Of a stretch of DNA of 64,000 nt, positions 1 through 8,545 are shown piece by piece. The notes below the pieces were generated by a model that ran no database searches, had not been told where the DNA came from, and saw nothing but the letters and a program-made list of their open reading frames with translations. Source of the DNA: an uncultured Bacteroidales bacterium (GTDB taxonomy: Bacteria; Bacteroidota; Bacteroidia; Bacteroidales; UBA932); NCBI GenBank assembly GCA_905234285.1, contig CAJOHK010000028.1:63028-127027 (forward strand), in the 5' to 3' direction. The stretch's first letter is position 1. Each line of letters starts with the position of its first letter. A program made the position numbers and the translations under genes.

Positions 1-106
1 CCACCACGGCGAGTTCATCGTTGCTCACGCCTTTGGCACGGAGGGACACCGTGGCTTTGGTAATGCCTTCCAGCTTGGTATATACTCTTTGAAATGCTTT
101 TGCCAT
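1..106 (-). CDS. atpB: V-type ATP synthase subunit B (5' end only)
   Basis: Only the first 35 codons are present; the gene runs off the left edge. The reverse strand reads MAKAFQRVYTKLEGITKATV and continues in frame to base 1, which matches the N-terminus of the non-catalytic B subunit of bacterial V/A-type ATPases. It starts 4 bases after the stop of the subunit A gene and is clearly its operon partner. Identification rests on this short N-terminus and on gene order (E, DUF2764, A, B), which is the usual Bacteroidales arrangement. Confidence 0.85.
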   Translation of the reverse strand, partial: MAKAFQRVYTKLEGITKATVSLRAKGVSNDELAVV

Positions 107-110
107 AGCT

Positions 111-1859
111 CTATGCAATCATTTTCTTTACGGTTTCATTATAGGACCAGAACTGCTCGCTTTCGTAGGCGCTGTAGTTCATCTGGCGCAGCTCGTTGAT
201 GAGGTTCTTGAAGAACTCGCGGCACTTTTCGAAGTCCTCGAAGTCGTAGTCCTTGGCGCAGATGTCCAGCACCAGGTCCAGCATGAAGCGCTGACGCTCC
301 AGCGGACAAAGGGCGTCGATGGCGTCAAAAGCGTCCTGCTGCAGGATCACGAAGTCTACCAGCTCGCTCTTCCAGAAGTTCACGTGGTAGCTCATGGGCA
401 CGCCGTCATCGCCCAGGATGTTGATTTGCTCGCTGGCTTCCTTGCCGCGGCGGATGAGGTTTTTGGCGGTGAGCACTTTCTCTACCCAGCCGGCCTCTAC
501 GGTCTGGTCCAGGTATTCCTTGATTTCGGGATAGTCCAGGTATTTGGAGTAGGAGTCCAGCGGGCTCACGGCAGGATAGCGCTTTTGGTCGGCGCGGCCC
601 TGCTCCAGGGCGTAGAAGCAGCGGGCGGCCTTTTTGGTGCTCTCGGTTACGGGTTCCTTGAGGTTACCGCCGGCAGGGGATACCGTGCCGATGAAAGTGA
701 CGGCGCCGGTTTGGCCGTTATTGAGGACTACCATGCCCGCGCGGGCGTAAAAGTTGGAGATGATGGCACTCAGGTCCACCGGGAAGGCGTCGGCGCCCGG
801 CAGTTCCTCCATACGGTTACTCATCTCGCGGAGGGCCTGGGCCCAGCGGGAGGTGGAGTCGGCCAGCAGCAGGCACTTGAGGCCCATGGCGCGGTAGTAT
901 TCGCAGATGGTCATGGCCGTGTACACGGAGGCCTCGCGGGCAGCTACGGGCATGTTGGAGGTATTACATATAATAGTAGTACGTTCCATCAGGTGACGGC
1001 CGGTGTGGGGGTCTATTAGTTCCGGGAACTCAGTAAAGATTTCCACAACCTCGTTGGCGCGTTCACCGCAGGCGGCCATCACAATCACGTCGGCGTCGCC
1101 CTGCTTGGCGATGGCGTGCTGCAGCACGGTTTTACCGCAGCCGAAAGGACCGGGGATGAAGCCGGTACCGCCTTCGGCGATGGGGTTGAGGGTGTCAATC
1201 ACACGCACGCCCGTTTCCATGATGCGGTTGGGGCGGGGTTTTTCCTTATAGCCCTTGATGGCTACCTTTACGGGCCATTTCTGGGTCATGGTAACGTTGA
1301 CATCCTCGCCATCGGCATTGGTGAGAACGGCAATGACGGTATCTACGTTATACTGTCCGGCTTCCTTGATACTCTTGACGGTGAACTCGCCCTGGAAGGA
1401 GAACGGCACCATAATCTTGTGGGGCAGCCAGCCTTCCTTGACCTCTCCCAACCAGTCGGCGGCTACGACTTTGTCGCCGGGCTGGGCCAGGGGAGTGAAG
1501 TCCCAGCGTTTCTCGTGGTCCAGGGGATCGGTGTATTCACCGCGCTGGAGGAAGACTTCCTGCATGGTGGCCAGGTTGTTTTGCAGGCCGTCATACACGC
1601 TGGAGAGCAGGCCGGGGCCCAGGTTCACTTCCAACATTCGGCCCTCGAATTCTACGGTGTCGCCGCCTTTGAGGCCGCGGGTGCTTTCGAACACCTGCAC
1701 AGAGGCTGTATCACCGTTTACCTTGATGACCTCTGCCATCATCTTTACGCCTTGCAGGTCGATGTAGCAGATTTCATTTTCGGCGACAGGACCATCTACC
1801 TTAACGCTAACCAGGTTGGAGACGATGCCTGTAACGATTCCTTTTGTTTTCATATTCAT
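111..1859 (-). CDS. atpA: V-type ATP synthase catalytic subunit A
   Basis: Catalytic nucleotide-binding subunit of the membrane-peripheral V1/A1 head, which couples ATP hydrolysis or synthesis to H+ or Na+ movement. The 582-residue product has the usual length. Walker A GPFGCGKT lies at about residues 237-244, the GER segment at about 265-267, and the Walker B region LLLADSTSRWA at about 330-340. The extended insert between the N-terminal barrel and Walker A is the non-homologous region typical of A subunits rather than F1 beta. Two ATG codons lie two codons apart at the start (MNMKTKGIV); either could be used. Upstream is the DUF2764 gene and downstream subunit B, all on the minus strand. 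The sequence shown does not tell whether the enzyme works as a synthase or a pump, nor which ion it uses. Confidence 0.97.
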   Translation of the reverse strand: MNMKTKGIVTGIVSNLVSVKVDGPVAENEICYIDLQGVKMMAEVIKVNGDTASVQVFESTRGLKGGDTVEFEGRMLEVNLGPGLLSSVYDGLQNNLATMQEVFLQRGEYTDPLDHEKRWDFTPLAQPGDKVVAADWLGEVKEGWLPHKIMVPFSFQGEFTVKSIKEAGQYNVDTVIAVLTNADGEDVNVTMTQKWPVKVAIKGYKEKPRPNRIMETGVRVIDTLNPIAEGGTGFIPGPFGCGKTVLQHAIAKQGDADVIVMAACGERANEVVEIFTEFPELIDPHTGRHLMERTTIICNTSNMPVAAREASVYTAMTICEYYRAMGLKCLLLADSTSRWAQALREMSNRMEELPGADAFPVDLSAIISNFYARAGMVVLNNGQTGAVTFIGTVSPAGGNLKEPVTESTKKAARCFYALEQGRADQKRYPAVSPLDSYSKYLDYPEIKEYLDQTVEAGWVEKVLTAKNLIRRGKEASEQINILGDDGVPMSYHVNFWKSELVDFVILQQDAFDAIDALCPLERQRFMLDLVLDICAKDYDFEDFEKCREFFKNLINELRQMNYSAYESEQFWSYNETVKKMIA

Positions 1860-1882
1860 GAAAAAATATGTTTTACGTTGCC

Positions 1883-1901
1883 CCCTCCCCTCGGGGGAGG
1901 G
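1883..1901. repeat. short GC-rich hairpin between V-ATPase genes
   Basis: CCCTCCCC (1883-1890), a 3-base loop, then GGGGAGGG (1894-1901) form a perfect 8-bp stem in the 61-base gap between the DUF2764 gene and subunit A. A similar hairpin with CCCCTTCCC arms lies at 26348-26368. It has no T-tract, so it is unlikely to be a strong terminator. It may be an RNA processing or stability element inside the operon, or a small interspersed repeat. Confidence 0.55.
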
Positions 1902-1920
1902 ACTTGAAAGGCAATTCTGT

Positions 1921-2565
1921 TTACTCTTTATAATTAATACCTTTATATGATCCTCTTACTTCATTGACCAGCTGCTTGAACAGCTCCCGGCCTTTTTCTT
2001 CGTCCAGGGCCAGCCAGCGGTTTACGATGTGCAGCTTGGCAACATAGGCCAGGACGGCCGTGAGGTCAAAGTAGTGGAAGGTTTCCAGCGCCGATATCTT
2101 TTCCCAGCACACGTCGTCCAGGGCTTTTTCCCGGGAGAGGATGTCTCTCTGGCCCAGGGCGTCCTGCACTTGGGGCAGTTCTTCGAACTCTCCGCCGTGG
2201 AAACGGAAAAGGTCTATGTCCAGGTCTTCATCTCCTTCCTTGCCCTGGCCGGTAATGATGTCTTCATCGGCATTCCGACCCAGCTCCTGGTTCAGGAAAC
2301 GGACCTTGGCGTTGCGGAGATTGAGGTCGAAGCGGAAGTACTCCTGAACGAACTTGCAGGGATACTTTAGGGCTTGGGCGTAGAAGTCCGGAATCAGTTC
2401 CTTGTCCTGGAAACCCTTTAGGAGGAAGTCCAGCGCCTCGTTGTCTTTCTCTCCCAGGTTTTCCCGGATATCGTCCAAAACCCGCGCGAACCCTTCTCCC
2501 TGGGCATATTTATAGTCGGCCGTCAGGAAGGGGAGGCTGGAGATAATGTACTCGTAATTGCTCAT
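1921..2565 (-). CDS. DUF2764 protein of the V-ATPase operon
   Basis: A 214-residue soluble protein beginning MSNYEYIISSLPFLTAD. It resembles the DUF2764 family found almost only inside Bacteroidota V-ATPase operons, between subunits E and A. No signal peptide or membrane segment is visible; it is mostly charged and probably helical. The start is 4 bases from the stop of the upstream atpE gene, so translation is probably coupled. Bacterial V-ATPases need a central socket subunit (AC39/subunit C), and no ordinary subunit C gene is seen in the visible part of this operon. Its position makes this protein a candidate for that role; that is inference, not something the sequence proves. Confidence 0.85.
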   Translation of the reverse strand: MSNYEYIISSLPFLTADYKYAQGEGFARVLDDIRENLGEKDNEALDFLLKGFQDKELIPDFYAQALKYPCKFVQEYFRFDLNLRNAKVRFLNQELGRNADEDIITGQGKEGDEDLDIDLFRFHGGEFEELPQVQDALGQRDILSREKALDDVCWEKISALETFHYFDLTAVLAYVAKLHIVNRWLALDEEKGRELFKQLVNEVRGSYKGINYKE

Positions 2566-2568
2566 GCT

Positions 2569-3171
2569 TTAGCCGAAAAGGATTGCCTTGGTGGCGGGAC
2601 GCAGATACGCGCCGATGAGTTCCTTGAAGCTTTCGTCGGTTAGGTCAATGAAGTAGCTGCCGTCCTTGGGACCAATCTTGAAACCGCCGGCAATTTTCTT
2701 GGAGAAACTGGCCTCCACGCCCTTGCCAAGGGTTTTGGTGAGCTGGTTTTTCACGAAGGGTTCCAGACCCTTTTGCAGTTTCTCCGGGAGTACCAGGGCG
2801 ATATCGGTGGGCTCCTGTGCGCTGAAGCGCTCTGCTACGGCAGTGATGATGCCCTTGAGATATTCTTCCTCCGAGAGGGCGGCCTGGACGGGCTTGTCTA
2901 CAGCCTGGGCCGTAATGAGCCCCTGAATGTCGGCCTTGGTGGCCTGCAGGGCCTGGGTGGCGGCCATTTTTACATCGCCCTCTACCTTGGTTTTGAAATC
3001 GGCGGCTTCCTTGTGGGCCTTTTCCACAATGGCGGCGGCCTCTTCCTGCGCCTTTTTCACCAGGGCTTCTGCCTCCTTATGTGCCTGTGCCAGAATGGCT
3101 TCACCCTCTTCCTTTCCTTTTGAAAGACCCTCGTTATACAGTTTTTGGGTCAGTTCCTGGAGTTTGTCCAT
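2569..3171 (-). CDS. atpE: V-type ATP synthase subunit E
   Basis: Peripheral-stalk subunit linking the catalytic head to the membrane sector. The 200-residue product has a long Lys/Glu/Ala-rich helical N-terminal half (about residues 1-90, for example KKAQEEAAAIVEKAHKEAA), predicted to be coiled coil, and a compact C-terminal domain, as is typical of NtpE/AtpE. It is the first visible gene of the minus-strand V-ATPase operon, followed by DUF2764, A and B. A TATATTTG promoter box lies about 35 bases upstream of the ATG. The length is normal and the identification is firm. Confidence 0.93.
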   Translation of the reverse strand: MDKLQELTQKLYNEGLSKGKEEGEAILAQAHKEAEALVKKAQEEAAAIVEKAHKEAADFKTKVEGDVKMAATQALQATKADIQGLITAQAVDKPVQAALSEEEYLKGIITAVAERFSAQEPTDIALVLPEKLQKGLEPFVKNQLTKTLGKGVEASFSKKIAGGFKIGPKDGSYFIDLTDESFKELIGAYLRPATKAILFG

Positions 3172-3205
3172 ATTGAGTTAGTGGTTTAGTAATTTCTATG
3201 TCCTA

Positions 3206-3213
3206 CAAATATA
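3206..3213 (-). promoter_or_regulatory. Bacteroidales -7 box of the V-ATPase operon
   Basis: The minus strand reads TATATTTG, matching the Bacteroidota TAnnTTTG element, about 35 bases upstream of the atpE ATG. A TTTTG lies further upstream, but only about 14 bases away rather than the preferred 19-21, so the -33 half is weak. Confidence 0.6.
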
Positions 3214-3269
3214 ATGAAAAGTAATGACAAAACCTACGCGCTTTGTGGCAGTCTCAATGCGATTTGCAT

Positions 3270-3372
3270 GATCACTTAAATCGTTGTAAATTAATCACTT
3301 ACAGAAAGTCAGTCCGGCTATTTGCCGGACTGACTTTCTGTAAAACATTGACTCAGAAATACTTAAGTGATC
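3270..3372. repeat. nested palindrome: 20-bp perfect hairpin inside an outer inverted repeat
   Basis: The inner hairpin has a perfect 20-bp stem (3299-3318 with 3324-3343) and the 5-base loop TATTT. Its tip CAGTCCGGC / GCCGGACTG is identical to the tip of the hairpin at 53731-53775. An outer inverted repeat GATCACTTAA (3270-3279) / TTAAGTGATC (3363-3372) encloses it, and ATCACTTA also recurs directly at 3271 and 3294. The element lies downstream of nhaC and upstream of atpE, both minus-strand. It could terminate nhaC transcription, but there is no clean T-tract, and the shared tip suggests a dispersed repeat family. Confidence 0.8.
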
Positions 3373-3400
3373 GTCGCTCTAATGGGCCAGTTGCACCAAA

Positions 3401-4849
3401 TCAGGCTTTTTCGTCAGGTTTCACAATTTTCCAGCCGATGATGGCCACAAGGATGGACATCAGGGGGGAAATGAGGTTGAAGAGGCAGAAGGGAGCGTAA
3501 GCCAGGGTGGGCACCGACAGGATGGTGGCCTGGGTCATGCCGCAGCTGGACCAAGGGAAGAGCGGAGAGGTGACCGTGGCCGAATCCTCTACGCTGCGGC
3601 TCAGGAGCCGGCGTTCATAACCCTCGCGGTCATAGGTGTTCCCATATAGATTGGAGGTAAGGATGATGGCCAGGTACTGGTCCGAGACAATTCCGTTCAA
3701 AGCCGTACCGGTTACGACCGTAGAGGTCACCAGACCGGTGCGGGTACGGGTGAGGGGCATCAGGAGGCGGGCTAAATCGGTAATCATGCCACTGGCCTGC
3801 ATGCAGGCCCCGAAGCACATGGCGCACACTATGAGATAAACGGTATTGAGCATGCCCAGCATGCCGCGGGAGGCTACAAGCTGGTTTACCTCCGGATTAC
3901 CTGTTTCCAGGAATACAGAGTTATATATGGTTTCCACCACACCGGTGAAGAGAATGCGGGCACTGCTGCCACAAGTCACGGCGCTTCCCACTTCCCTGAG
4001 GATCTCCGGCTGGAAGAACAGTGATCCTACGGCTGCCAGCAGCGTAGAGAGTGCCAGTACCATAATGGCCGGCAGGCGCCGCCAAATCATGAATACCGTA
4101 ATTGCCGGTATCACCAGCAGCCAGGGCGTAATGTGGAAGCGGGTGGCCAGTACCTGGGAATACACTTCCATTTGCCCGGCGGGGGCCCCTCCGTGGGAAA
4201 ATCCCATCACGGTAAAAACCACCAGCGTAATCACAAAGGACGGGATGGTGGTCTTGAGCATATACTGGATGTGCGTGAACAGTGGCACCTTATTGATGGA
4301 CGAAGCCATTACGGTGGTGTCGGATAGCGGAGAAATCTTATCGCCGAAATAGGCACCCGAGATGATGGCGCCGGCCGTCATGGCATCGGAGAAGCCTTCG
4401 GCCCGGCCGATTCCCAGCAGCGCCACGCCAACGGTGGCGATCGTGGTCCAGGAGGAACCGGTCATGAGCGAAACCAGCGAACACAGCACGCAGGCGGTAA
4501 GAAGGAAAACTTTTGGGCTGATGATCTTGAGGCCGTAATAAATAAATGCCGGCACCACGCCGCTGGCCATCCAGGTACCCGAAATGGCGCCGATGAGCAG
4601 CAGAATGAGAATGGCCGGAGCCACCTCTTTGATTTTGAGGCCGATGGCTTCTTCAAAGGCTGTCCAGGGGGTTTTGTGCCTCCAAATGGACAGCGCCACG
4701 CAGATGCCCGCAGCCACCAGCAGCGATACCTGGGAGGCCCCCAGGATGGAGTCGGAGCCGAAGATGGTAATATCCAGCGCCAGCAGCACCACCAGCACCC
4801 CCAGCGGTACAAGGGCCAGCAAAGTCCGTTTGAGCTCGCTTTTATTCAT
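3401..4849 (-). CDS. nhaC: NhaC-type Na+/H+ antiporter
   Basis: Inner-membrane antiporter of 482 residues that exchanges cytoplasmic Na+ for H+. About a dozen hydrophobic segments are visible. The motif GAYFGDKISPLSDTT, diagnostic of the NhaC family, lies in the middle, and TGSSWTTIATVG precedes it. The N-terminus MNKSELKRTLLALVPLG runs straight into the first membrane helix. The gene is alone on its transcript, with a large palindrome downstream and a TATCTTTG box only 5 bases before the ATG. Its neighbours (V-ATPase, Na+-pumping decarboxylase, TrkA) suggest that this part of the chromosome serves ion homeostasis. Confidence 0.93.
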   Translation of the reverse strand: MNKSELKRTLLALVPLGVLVVLLALDITIFGSDSILGASQVSLLVAAGICVALSIWRHKTPWTAFEEAIGLKIKEVAPAILILLLIGAISGTWMASGVVPAFIYYGLKIISPKVFLLTACVLCSLVSLMTGSSWTTIATVGVALLGIGRAEGFSDAMTAGAIISGAYFGDKISPLSDTTVMASSINKVPLFTHIQYMLKTTIPSFVITLVVFTVMGFSHGGAPAGQMEVYSQVLATRFHITPWLLVIPAITVFMIWRRLPAIMVLALSTLLAAVGSLFFQPEILREVGSAVTCGSSARILFTGVVETIYNSVFLETGNPEVNQLVASRGMLGMLNTVYLIVCAMCFGACMQASGMITDLARLLMPLTRTRTGLVTSTVVTGTALNGIVSDQYLAIILTSNLYGNTYDREGYERRLLSRSVEDSATVTSPLFPWSSCGMTQATILSVPTLAYAPFCLFNLISPLMSILVAIIGWKIVKPDEKA

Positions 4850-4854
4850 GGCTG

Positions 4855-4862
4855 CAAAGATA
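4855..4862 (-). promoter_or_regulatory. -7 box directly before nhaC
   Basis: The minus strand reads TATCTTTG and then CAGCC before the nhaC ATG. If this is the real -7 element, transcription would start within one or two bases of the start codon, giving a nearly leaderless mRNA. No TTG is seen at the expected upstream distance, so the assignment is moderate. Confidence 0.5.
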
Positions 4863-4882
4863 ATAATTTACACAAGAATTGT

Positions 4883-4890
4883 TACCTTTG
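4883..4890 (+). promoter_or_regulatory. -7 box of the Omp85-like gene
   Basis: TACCTTTG matches TAnnTTTG and lies 20 bases before the ATG at 4911. It is divergent from the nhaC box, with about 20 bases between them. No clear TTG lies at the right distance. Confidence 0.5.
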
Positions 4891-4910
4891 TAGGATTGAA
4901 AGCATGTCGC

Positions 4911-6173
4911 ATGAAAAAATGGTTTTCCGCGTTAGCTGCCCTTCTGCTGTGTTCGGCCGCCTGGTCCCAAGAGGACAAAGCCAAGACCGGATGGAACTTT
5001 TCGGTCCTTCCGGACTTGGGCTACAGCACAGACCTGGGCCTGAACTTGGGCGCGTTCGGAGACCTTTTCTATTACGGTGACGGTTCCATATATCCCAATT
5101 ACCTGCATCATATCGGCTTCACCGGGACCTATTTGACCAAGGGCTCCTGGTATGTGCATGCATTTATGGATTCCCACGCCCTTATCCCGGGCATCGGGCT
5201 CAGTCTATCGGCCACCTACCGGGATGTTCTGGCTAATAATTTCTATGGCTTCAACGGCATTGCATCGCCCTACGATGCTTCGCTGGACCGGAACAAGGAA
5301 ATCCGCACCGCCTACTATACCAACCGGCGCCGCTTTGCCCGCGTGGCCGCCCTTGCCGAAGGAAAGATTGCCGGCCACCTGAGCTGGATGGCCGGCGGCG
5401 TCTTTCGCCGCATCTGGATAGACGACTTTTCGCTGGAGGATTACCGCAACGGCTACAGCCTGTATCTGGACTATATTAATAACGGACTCATCAGGACCGA
5501 TGAAGCCCATGGCGGTACCAACCTGGAAATAAAGGCCGGCTTCCGCTACGACAGCAGGGATATCCGGAGGGCGCCGGGCAAAGGCATCTACGGAGAGCTC
5601 TACCTCCTGAGCAACTTTGACCTGAACGGAAAAGCCTACCATTATGGCCAGCTGGTGGCCGATTTCAGGCACTTCATCCCCATCATTCCCCGGCGCATCG
5701 TCTTTGCCTATCACCTGGCCCTGCAGCACACCTTATGGGGCGAGGTTCCCTTCTACAACGCCAACGAGCTTTCTACGCCGCTGTATATAAAAGCAGAAAG
5801 CACCGGCCTGGGAAGCCGATATAACATTCGCGGCTACCTTTACAACCGCATTACTGCAGCCGGTTATGCCTGGGCTAACTTTGAACTGCGCTGCACGCCC
5901 TTTATCTTTACCCTGTTCAAGCAGTATATCGAGTTGGTTGCCAACCCCTTCATAGACCTGGGTGGCATCACCAAAAGCTATCGGCTGGATGAGCAGCGGG
6001 CCTTGGGCGCAGACTACTATCAGGACCTCTCCCTTCCCGTGATGGCCAGTGCCGGAATAGGGGGCAAACTGCAAGTCAATCACAATTTTATCCTGTCCGT
6101 GGACTTCGCCAAGGCATTCCATTCGCAGCTGAGCGATTTCATGGTAGGAATGGGAACAGCCTATGTCTTTTAA
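4911..6173 (+). CDS. Omp85/BamA-type outer-membrane beta-barrel protein
   Basis: A 420-residue exported protein with a classical signal peptide (MKKWFSALAALLLCSAAWSQ). It has alternating beta-strand patterns throughout and a C-terminus ending in Tyr-Val-Phe, as outer-membrane barrels do. The segment SRYNIRGYLYNR resembles the R-G-Y motif in the lid loop of Omp85-superfamily barrels. The length covers a 16-strand barrel but leaves no room for POTRA domains, so it is a single-domain 'bacterial surface antigen' member rather than BamA. I chose the ATG at 4911 because it begins the signal peptide; the longer open frame upstream has no export signal. It overlaps the next gene by 11 bases. The substrate or partner is unknown. 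Confidence 0.8.
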   Translation: MKKWFSALAALLLCSAAWSQEDKAKTGWNFSVLPDLGYSTDLGLNLGAFGDLFYYGDGSIYPNYLHHIGFTGTYLTKGSWYVHAFMDSHALIPGIGLSLSATYRDVLANNFYGFNGIASPYDASLDRNKEIRTAYYTNRRRFARVAALAEGKIAGHLSWMAGGVFRRIWIDDFSLEDYRNGYSLYLDYINNGLIRTDEAHGGTNLEIKAGFRYDSRDIRRAPGKGIYGELYLLSNFDLNGKAYHYGQLVADFRHFIPIIPRRIVFAYHLALQHTLWGEVPFYNANELSTPLYIKAESTGLGSRYNIRGYLYNRITAAGYAWANFELRCTPFIFTLFKQYIELVANPFIDLGGITKSYRLDEQRALGADYYQDLSLPVMASAGIGGKLQVNHNFILSVDFAKAFHSQLSDFMVGMGTAYVF

Positions 6174-7395
6174 GTTTTCCATTTTTACAGCAGCGCTGCT
6201 GGTTATTACCTGTTGCAACCGCCAGGAGGCGGGTATGGTTCCTCACGCCCTTCCCGAATCACAGGGGATGAACTCGGCCCATCTTGCCCTCATCGACAGT
6301 ACCGTTCTGGCGTCCATCGAGGCCGGTGATATCCCCGGCGCCGTGGTGGGCGTCGTGCGGAATGGCCACATCGTCTATGAGAAGGCCTTCGGCTACAAGG
6401 CTGTGGTTCCTCAGAAGGACACCATGACAGTGGAAACCCTTTTTGACCTGGCTTCCATCTCCAAGTGCGTGGGAACCACCCTTTCCTTCATGCAGCTGGT
6501 AGAGCGCGGGCAGGTAAGGCTGGTAGATCCCGTGCGCTATTACATCCCCGATTTCCAGCCCTGGGAAGATCCGGAAAGCGGTGAGAGAATAAACATCACC
6601 GTGCAGGACCTCCTCACACACGCTTCCGGGCTCACGCCCTATCTGGAGAGTGTGAAGGATTATCTGGACGAATTCGGCCCCGACAGCCCCGATTCTCTGG
6701 TGCGTTTCATTGCCACACGCACCGAGCGGAATTTTCGGCCCAAGACGGAGCAAATGTACAGCTGCCTCAATTTCATTACGCTGCAGGCCATTCTGGAAAA
6801 GGTGACGGGGCAGCGGCTTTGTGACTATGCCCAGCAGAACGTCTTCGATGCGCTGGGGCTCAGCCACACCACCTATTTCCCCAAAGTCTGCCCGCCCAAA
6901 CCGGAGCTGGCTGCTCTTTGCGCCCCCACGGAGATGCAGGCCGACAGTTCCATCCTCAAGGCGCAGGTCCACGATCCCATCGCCCGCCTCATTAACGGGG
7001 GTAATTCCGGGAATGCCGGCGTCTTCTCCAATGTCGAAGATTTGGCCGTACTATCGGCCGCCCTGCTGAACGGGGGAAGCTGGAACGGCCGGCGCATCCT
7101 GAGCCCCCTCACGGTGAAAAGGATGCTCGCCATCCCGCAGGACAATGCACCGGAAGTGGCACGCGCCCTGGGTTGGGACACCTATGCGCTGGAGCCCTAT
7201 ACCAGCGGCGATGTCTTCGGCCTTGGTGAGCTTCGCGGCCACACCGGCTACACCGGCACCTCCCTGCTCATTGATCCCGCCACCAACACGGCCGTCATCA
7301 TCCTGGCCCACCGCGTACATCCCGCCGACACAGGCTCTGTGTCCCGGCTTCGTTCTACGGTTGCCAGCATAGTGGCTGCCTCTATCGGACGCTAG
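6163..7395 (+). CDS. serine hydrolase of the beta-lactamase/class C family, lipoprotein
   Basis: A 410-residue protein with a short hydrophobic leader ending in a lipobox-like Val-Ile-Thr-Cys, so probably lipid-anchored in the periplasm or outer membrane. The catalytic SxxK motif is SISK (Ser98/Lys101). Tyr199 in YSCLN is the likely second motif, and HTGYTG near the C-terminus takes the place of the third (H-x-G) motif. This fits esterases, D-aminopeptidases or PBP-like hydrolases of the Beta-lactamase Pfam family. Nothing indicates antibiotic resistance. It starts inside the end of the upstream barrel gene and is therefore co-transcribed with it. The substrate cannot be told from the sequence. 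Confidence 0.88.
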   Translation: MSFKFSIFTAALLVITCCNRQEAGMVPHALPESQGMNSAHLALIDSTVLASIEAGDIPGAVVGVVRNGHIVYEKAFGYKAVVPQKDTMTVETLFDLASISKCVGTTLSFMQLVERGQVRLVDPVRYYIPDFQPWEDPESGERINITVQDLLTHASGLTPYLESVKDYLDEFGPDSPDSLVRFIATRTERNFRPKTEQMYSCLNFITLQAILEKVTGQRLCDYAQQNVFDALGLSHTTYFPKVCPPKPELAALCAPTEMQADSSILKAQVHDPIARLINGGNSGNAGVFSNVEDLAVLSAALLNGGSWNGRRILSPLTVKRMLAIPQDNAPEVARALGWDTYALEPYTSGDVFGLGELRGHTGYTGTSLLIDPATNTAVIILAHRVHPADTGSVSRLRSTVASIVAASIGR

Positions 7396-7399
7396 CGGC

Positions 7400-8545
7400 C
7401 TACCCCAGGAAACTGAGGAGGATACCGGCGGCGACGGCAGAGCCGATGACACCGGCCACGTTGGGACCCATGGCGTGCATGAGCAGGTGGTTGGTGGGAT
7501 CGATTTCCCGGCCCACCGTCTCGGAAACGCGGGCGCTGTCGGGAACGGCCGATACCCCGGCGTTGCCGATCAAAGGATTAATCTTGCGGGCGGGATTCTT
7601 GATGAACAGGTTCATCAGTTTCACGAACAGCACGCCGCAGGTGGTGGCAATCACAAAGCTCAGGAGGCCCAGTCCGAAGATGAGGAGGGACTTGACGCTG
7701 ATGAACTTGTCGGCCTGGGTAGAGGCACCCACGGTGAGACCGATGAGGGTAGTGACTACGTCGATGAGCGGACCGCTGGCAGTATTGGCCAGACGCTTGG
7801 TGACGCCGCTTTCCTTGAGTAAGTTACCGAAGAACAGCATGCCCAGCAGCGGCAGGCCGGAAGGCACGATGAAAGCGGTGATCAAAAAGCCCACGATGGG
7901 GAAGATGATCTTTTCTTTCTTGGATACCGTGCGCGGGGTGGGCATCTTGATGAGCCGCTCCTTCTTGTTGGTCAGGAGCAGCATGATGGGCTTCTGTATC
8001 ACAGGCACCAGGGCCATATAGGAATAGGCCGATACGGCAATGGCACCCATCAGGTCCGGGGCCAGTTTGGAGCTCAGGAAGATGGCCGTGGGGCCGTCGG
8101 CGCCGCCAATGATGCCGATGGCACCGGCCTCATTGGGCGCAAAGCCGAAGAGGAGGGCCAGCAGATAGGCGCCGAAAATGCCCATCTGGGCAGCTGCGCC
8201 AATCAGAATGAGGCGGGGCTGCGAGATGAGGGCGCTGAAGTCGGTCATGGCACCGATACCCAGGAAAATGAGCGGGGGATACCAGCCCTGTTTCACACCC
8301 TGGTACAGGATGTTGAGCACCGAACCGTCTTCGTACACGCCAATGTTCAGCCCCGGGAACATGGGGATGTTACCCACAATCATGCCGAAGCCGATGGGCA
8401 CCAGCAGCATAGGCTCCCACTCCTTCACGATGGCCAGGGTGATGAACACGATGCCGATACCAATCATCACCAGATTCTGCCAAGCGCAGTTGGCGAAGCC
8501 GGTGTACTCCCAGAATTGGGCCAGGGATTGGAAGATATGTTCCAT
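7400..8545 (-). CDS. mmdB: Na+-pumping decarboxylase beta subunit (MmdB/OadB/GcdB)
   Basis: Integral membrane subunit of 381 residues that couples decarboxylation of carboxybiotin to Na+ export. Multiple membrane helices are visible, and the conserved segment IIGGADGPTAIFLSSKLAP, carrying the family's essential Asp, lies in the middle. It ends with LLMHAMGPNVAGVIGSAVAAG, another signature of the family. It is the last gene of the operon trkA-mmdA-LTD/OadG-mmdC-mmdB; its ATG overlaps the mmdC stop by one base. The substrate is probably methylmalonyl-CoA (succinate-to-propionate pathway) because of the MmdA partner, but oxaloacetate or glutaconyl-CoA cannot be excluded from this subunit alone. 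Confidence 0.93.
   Translation of the reverse strand: MEHIFQSLAQFWEYTGFANCAWQNLVMIGIGIVFITLAIVKEWEPMLLVPIGFGMIVGNIPMFPGLNIGVYEDGSVLNILYQGVKQGWYPPLIFLGIGAMTDFSALISQPRLILIGAAAQMGIFGAYLLALLFGFAPNEAGAIGIIGGADGPTAIFLSSKLAPDLMGAIAVSAYSYMALVPVIQKPIMLLLTNKKERLIKMPTPRTVSKKEKIIFPIVGFLITAFIVPSGLPLLGMLFFGNLLKESGVTKRLANTASGPLIDVVTTLIGLTVGASTQADKFISVKSLLIFGLGLLSFVIATTCGVLFVKLMNLFIKNPARKINPLIGNAGVSAVPDSARVSETVGREIDPTNHLLMHAMGPNVAGVIGSAVAAGILLSFLG

Noticed and set aside
4584..4910. N-terminal extension of the Omp85-like protein
   Set aside because: It overlaps nhaC on the other strand and has no export signal; the signal peptide begins at 4911.
6163..7395. An antibiotic resistance beta-lactamase
   Set aside because: It has the class C fold motifs but is a lipoprotein of the broad serine hydrolase group, with YSCLN instead of the canonical YxN; nothing indicates beta-lactam hydrolysis.
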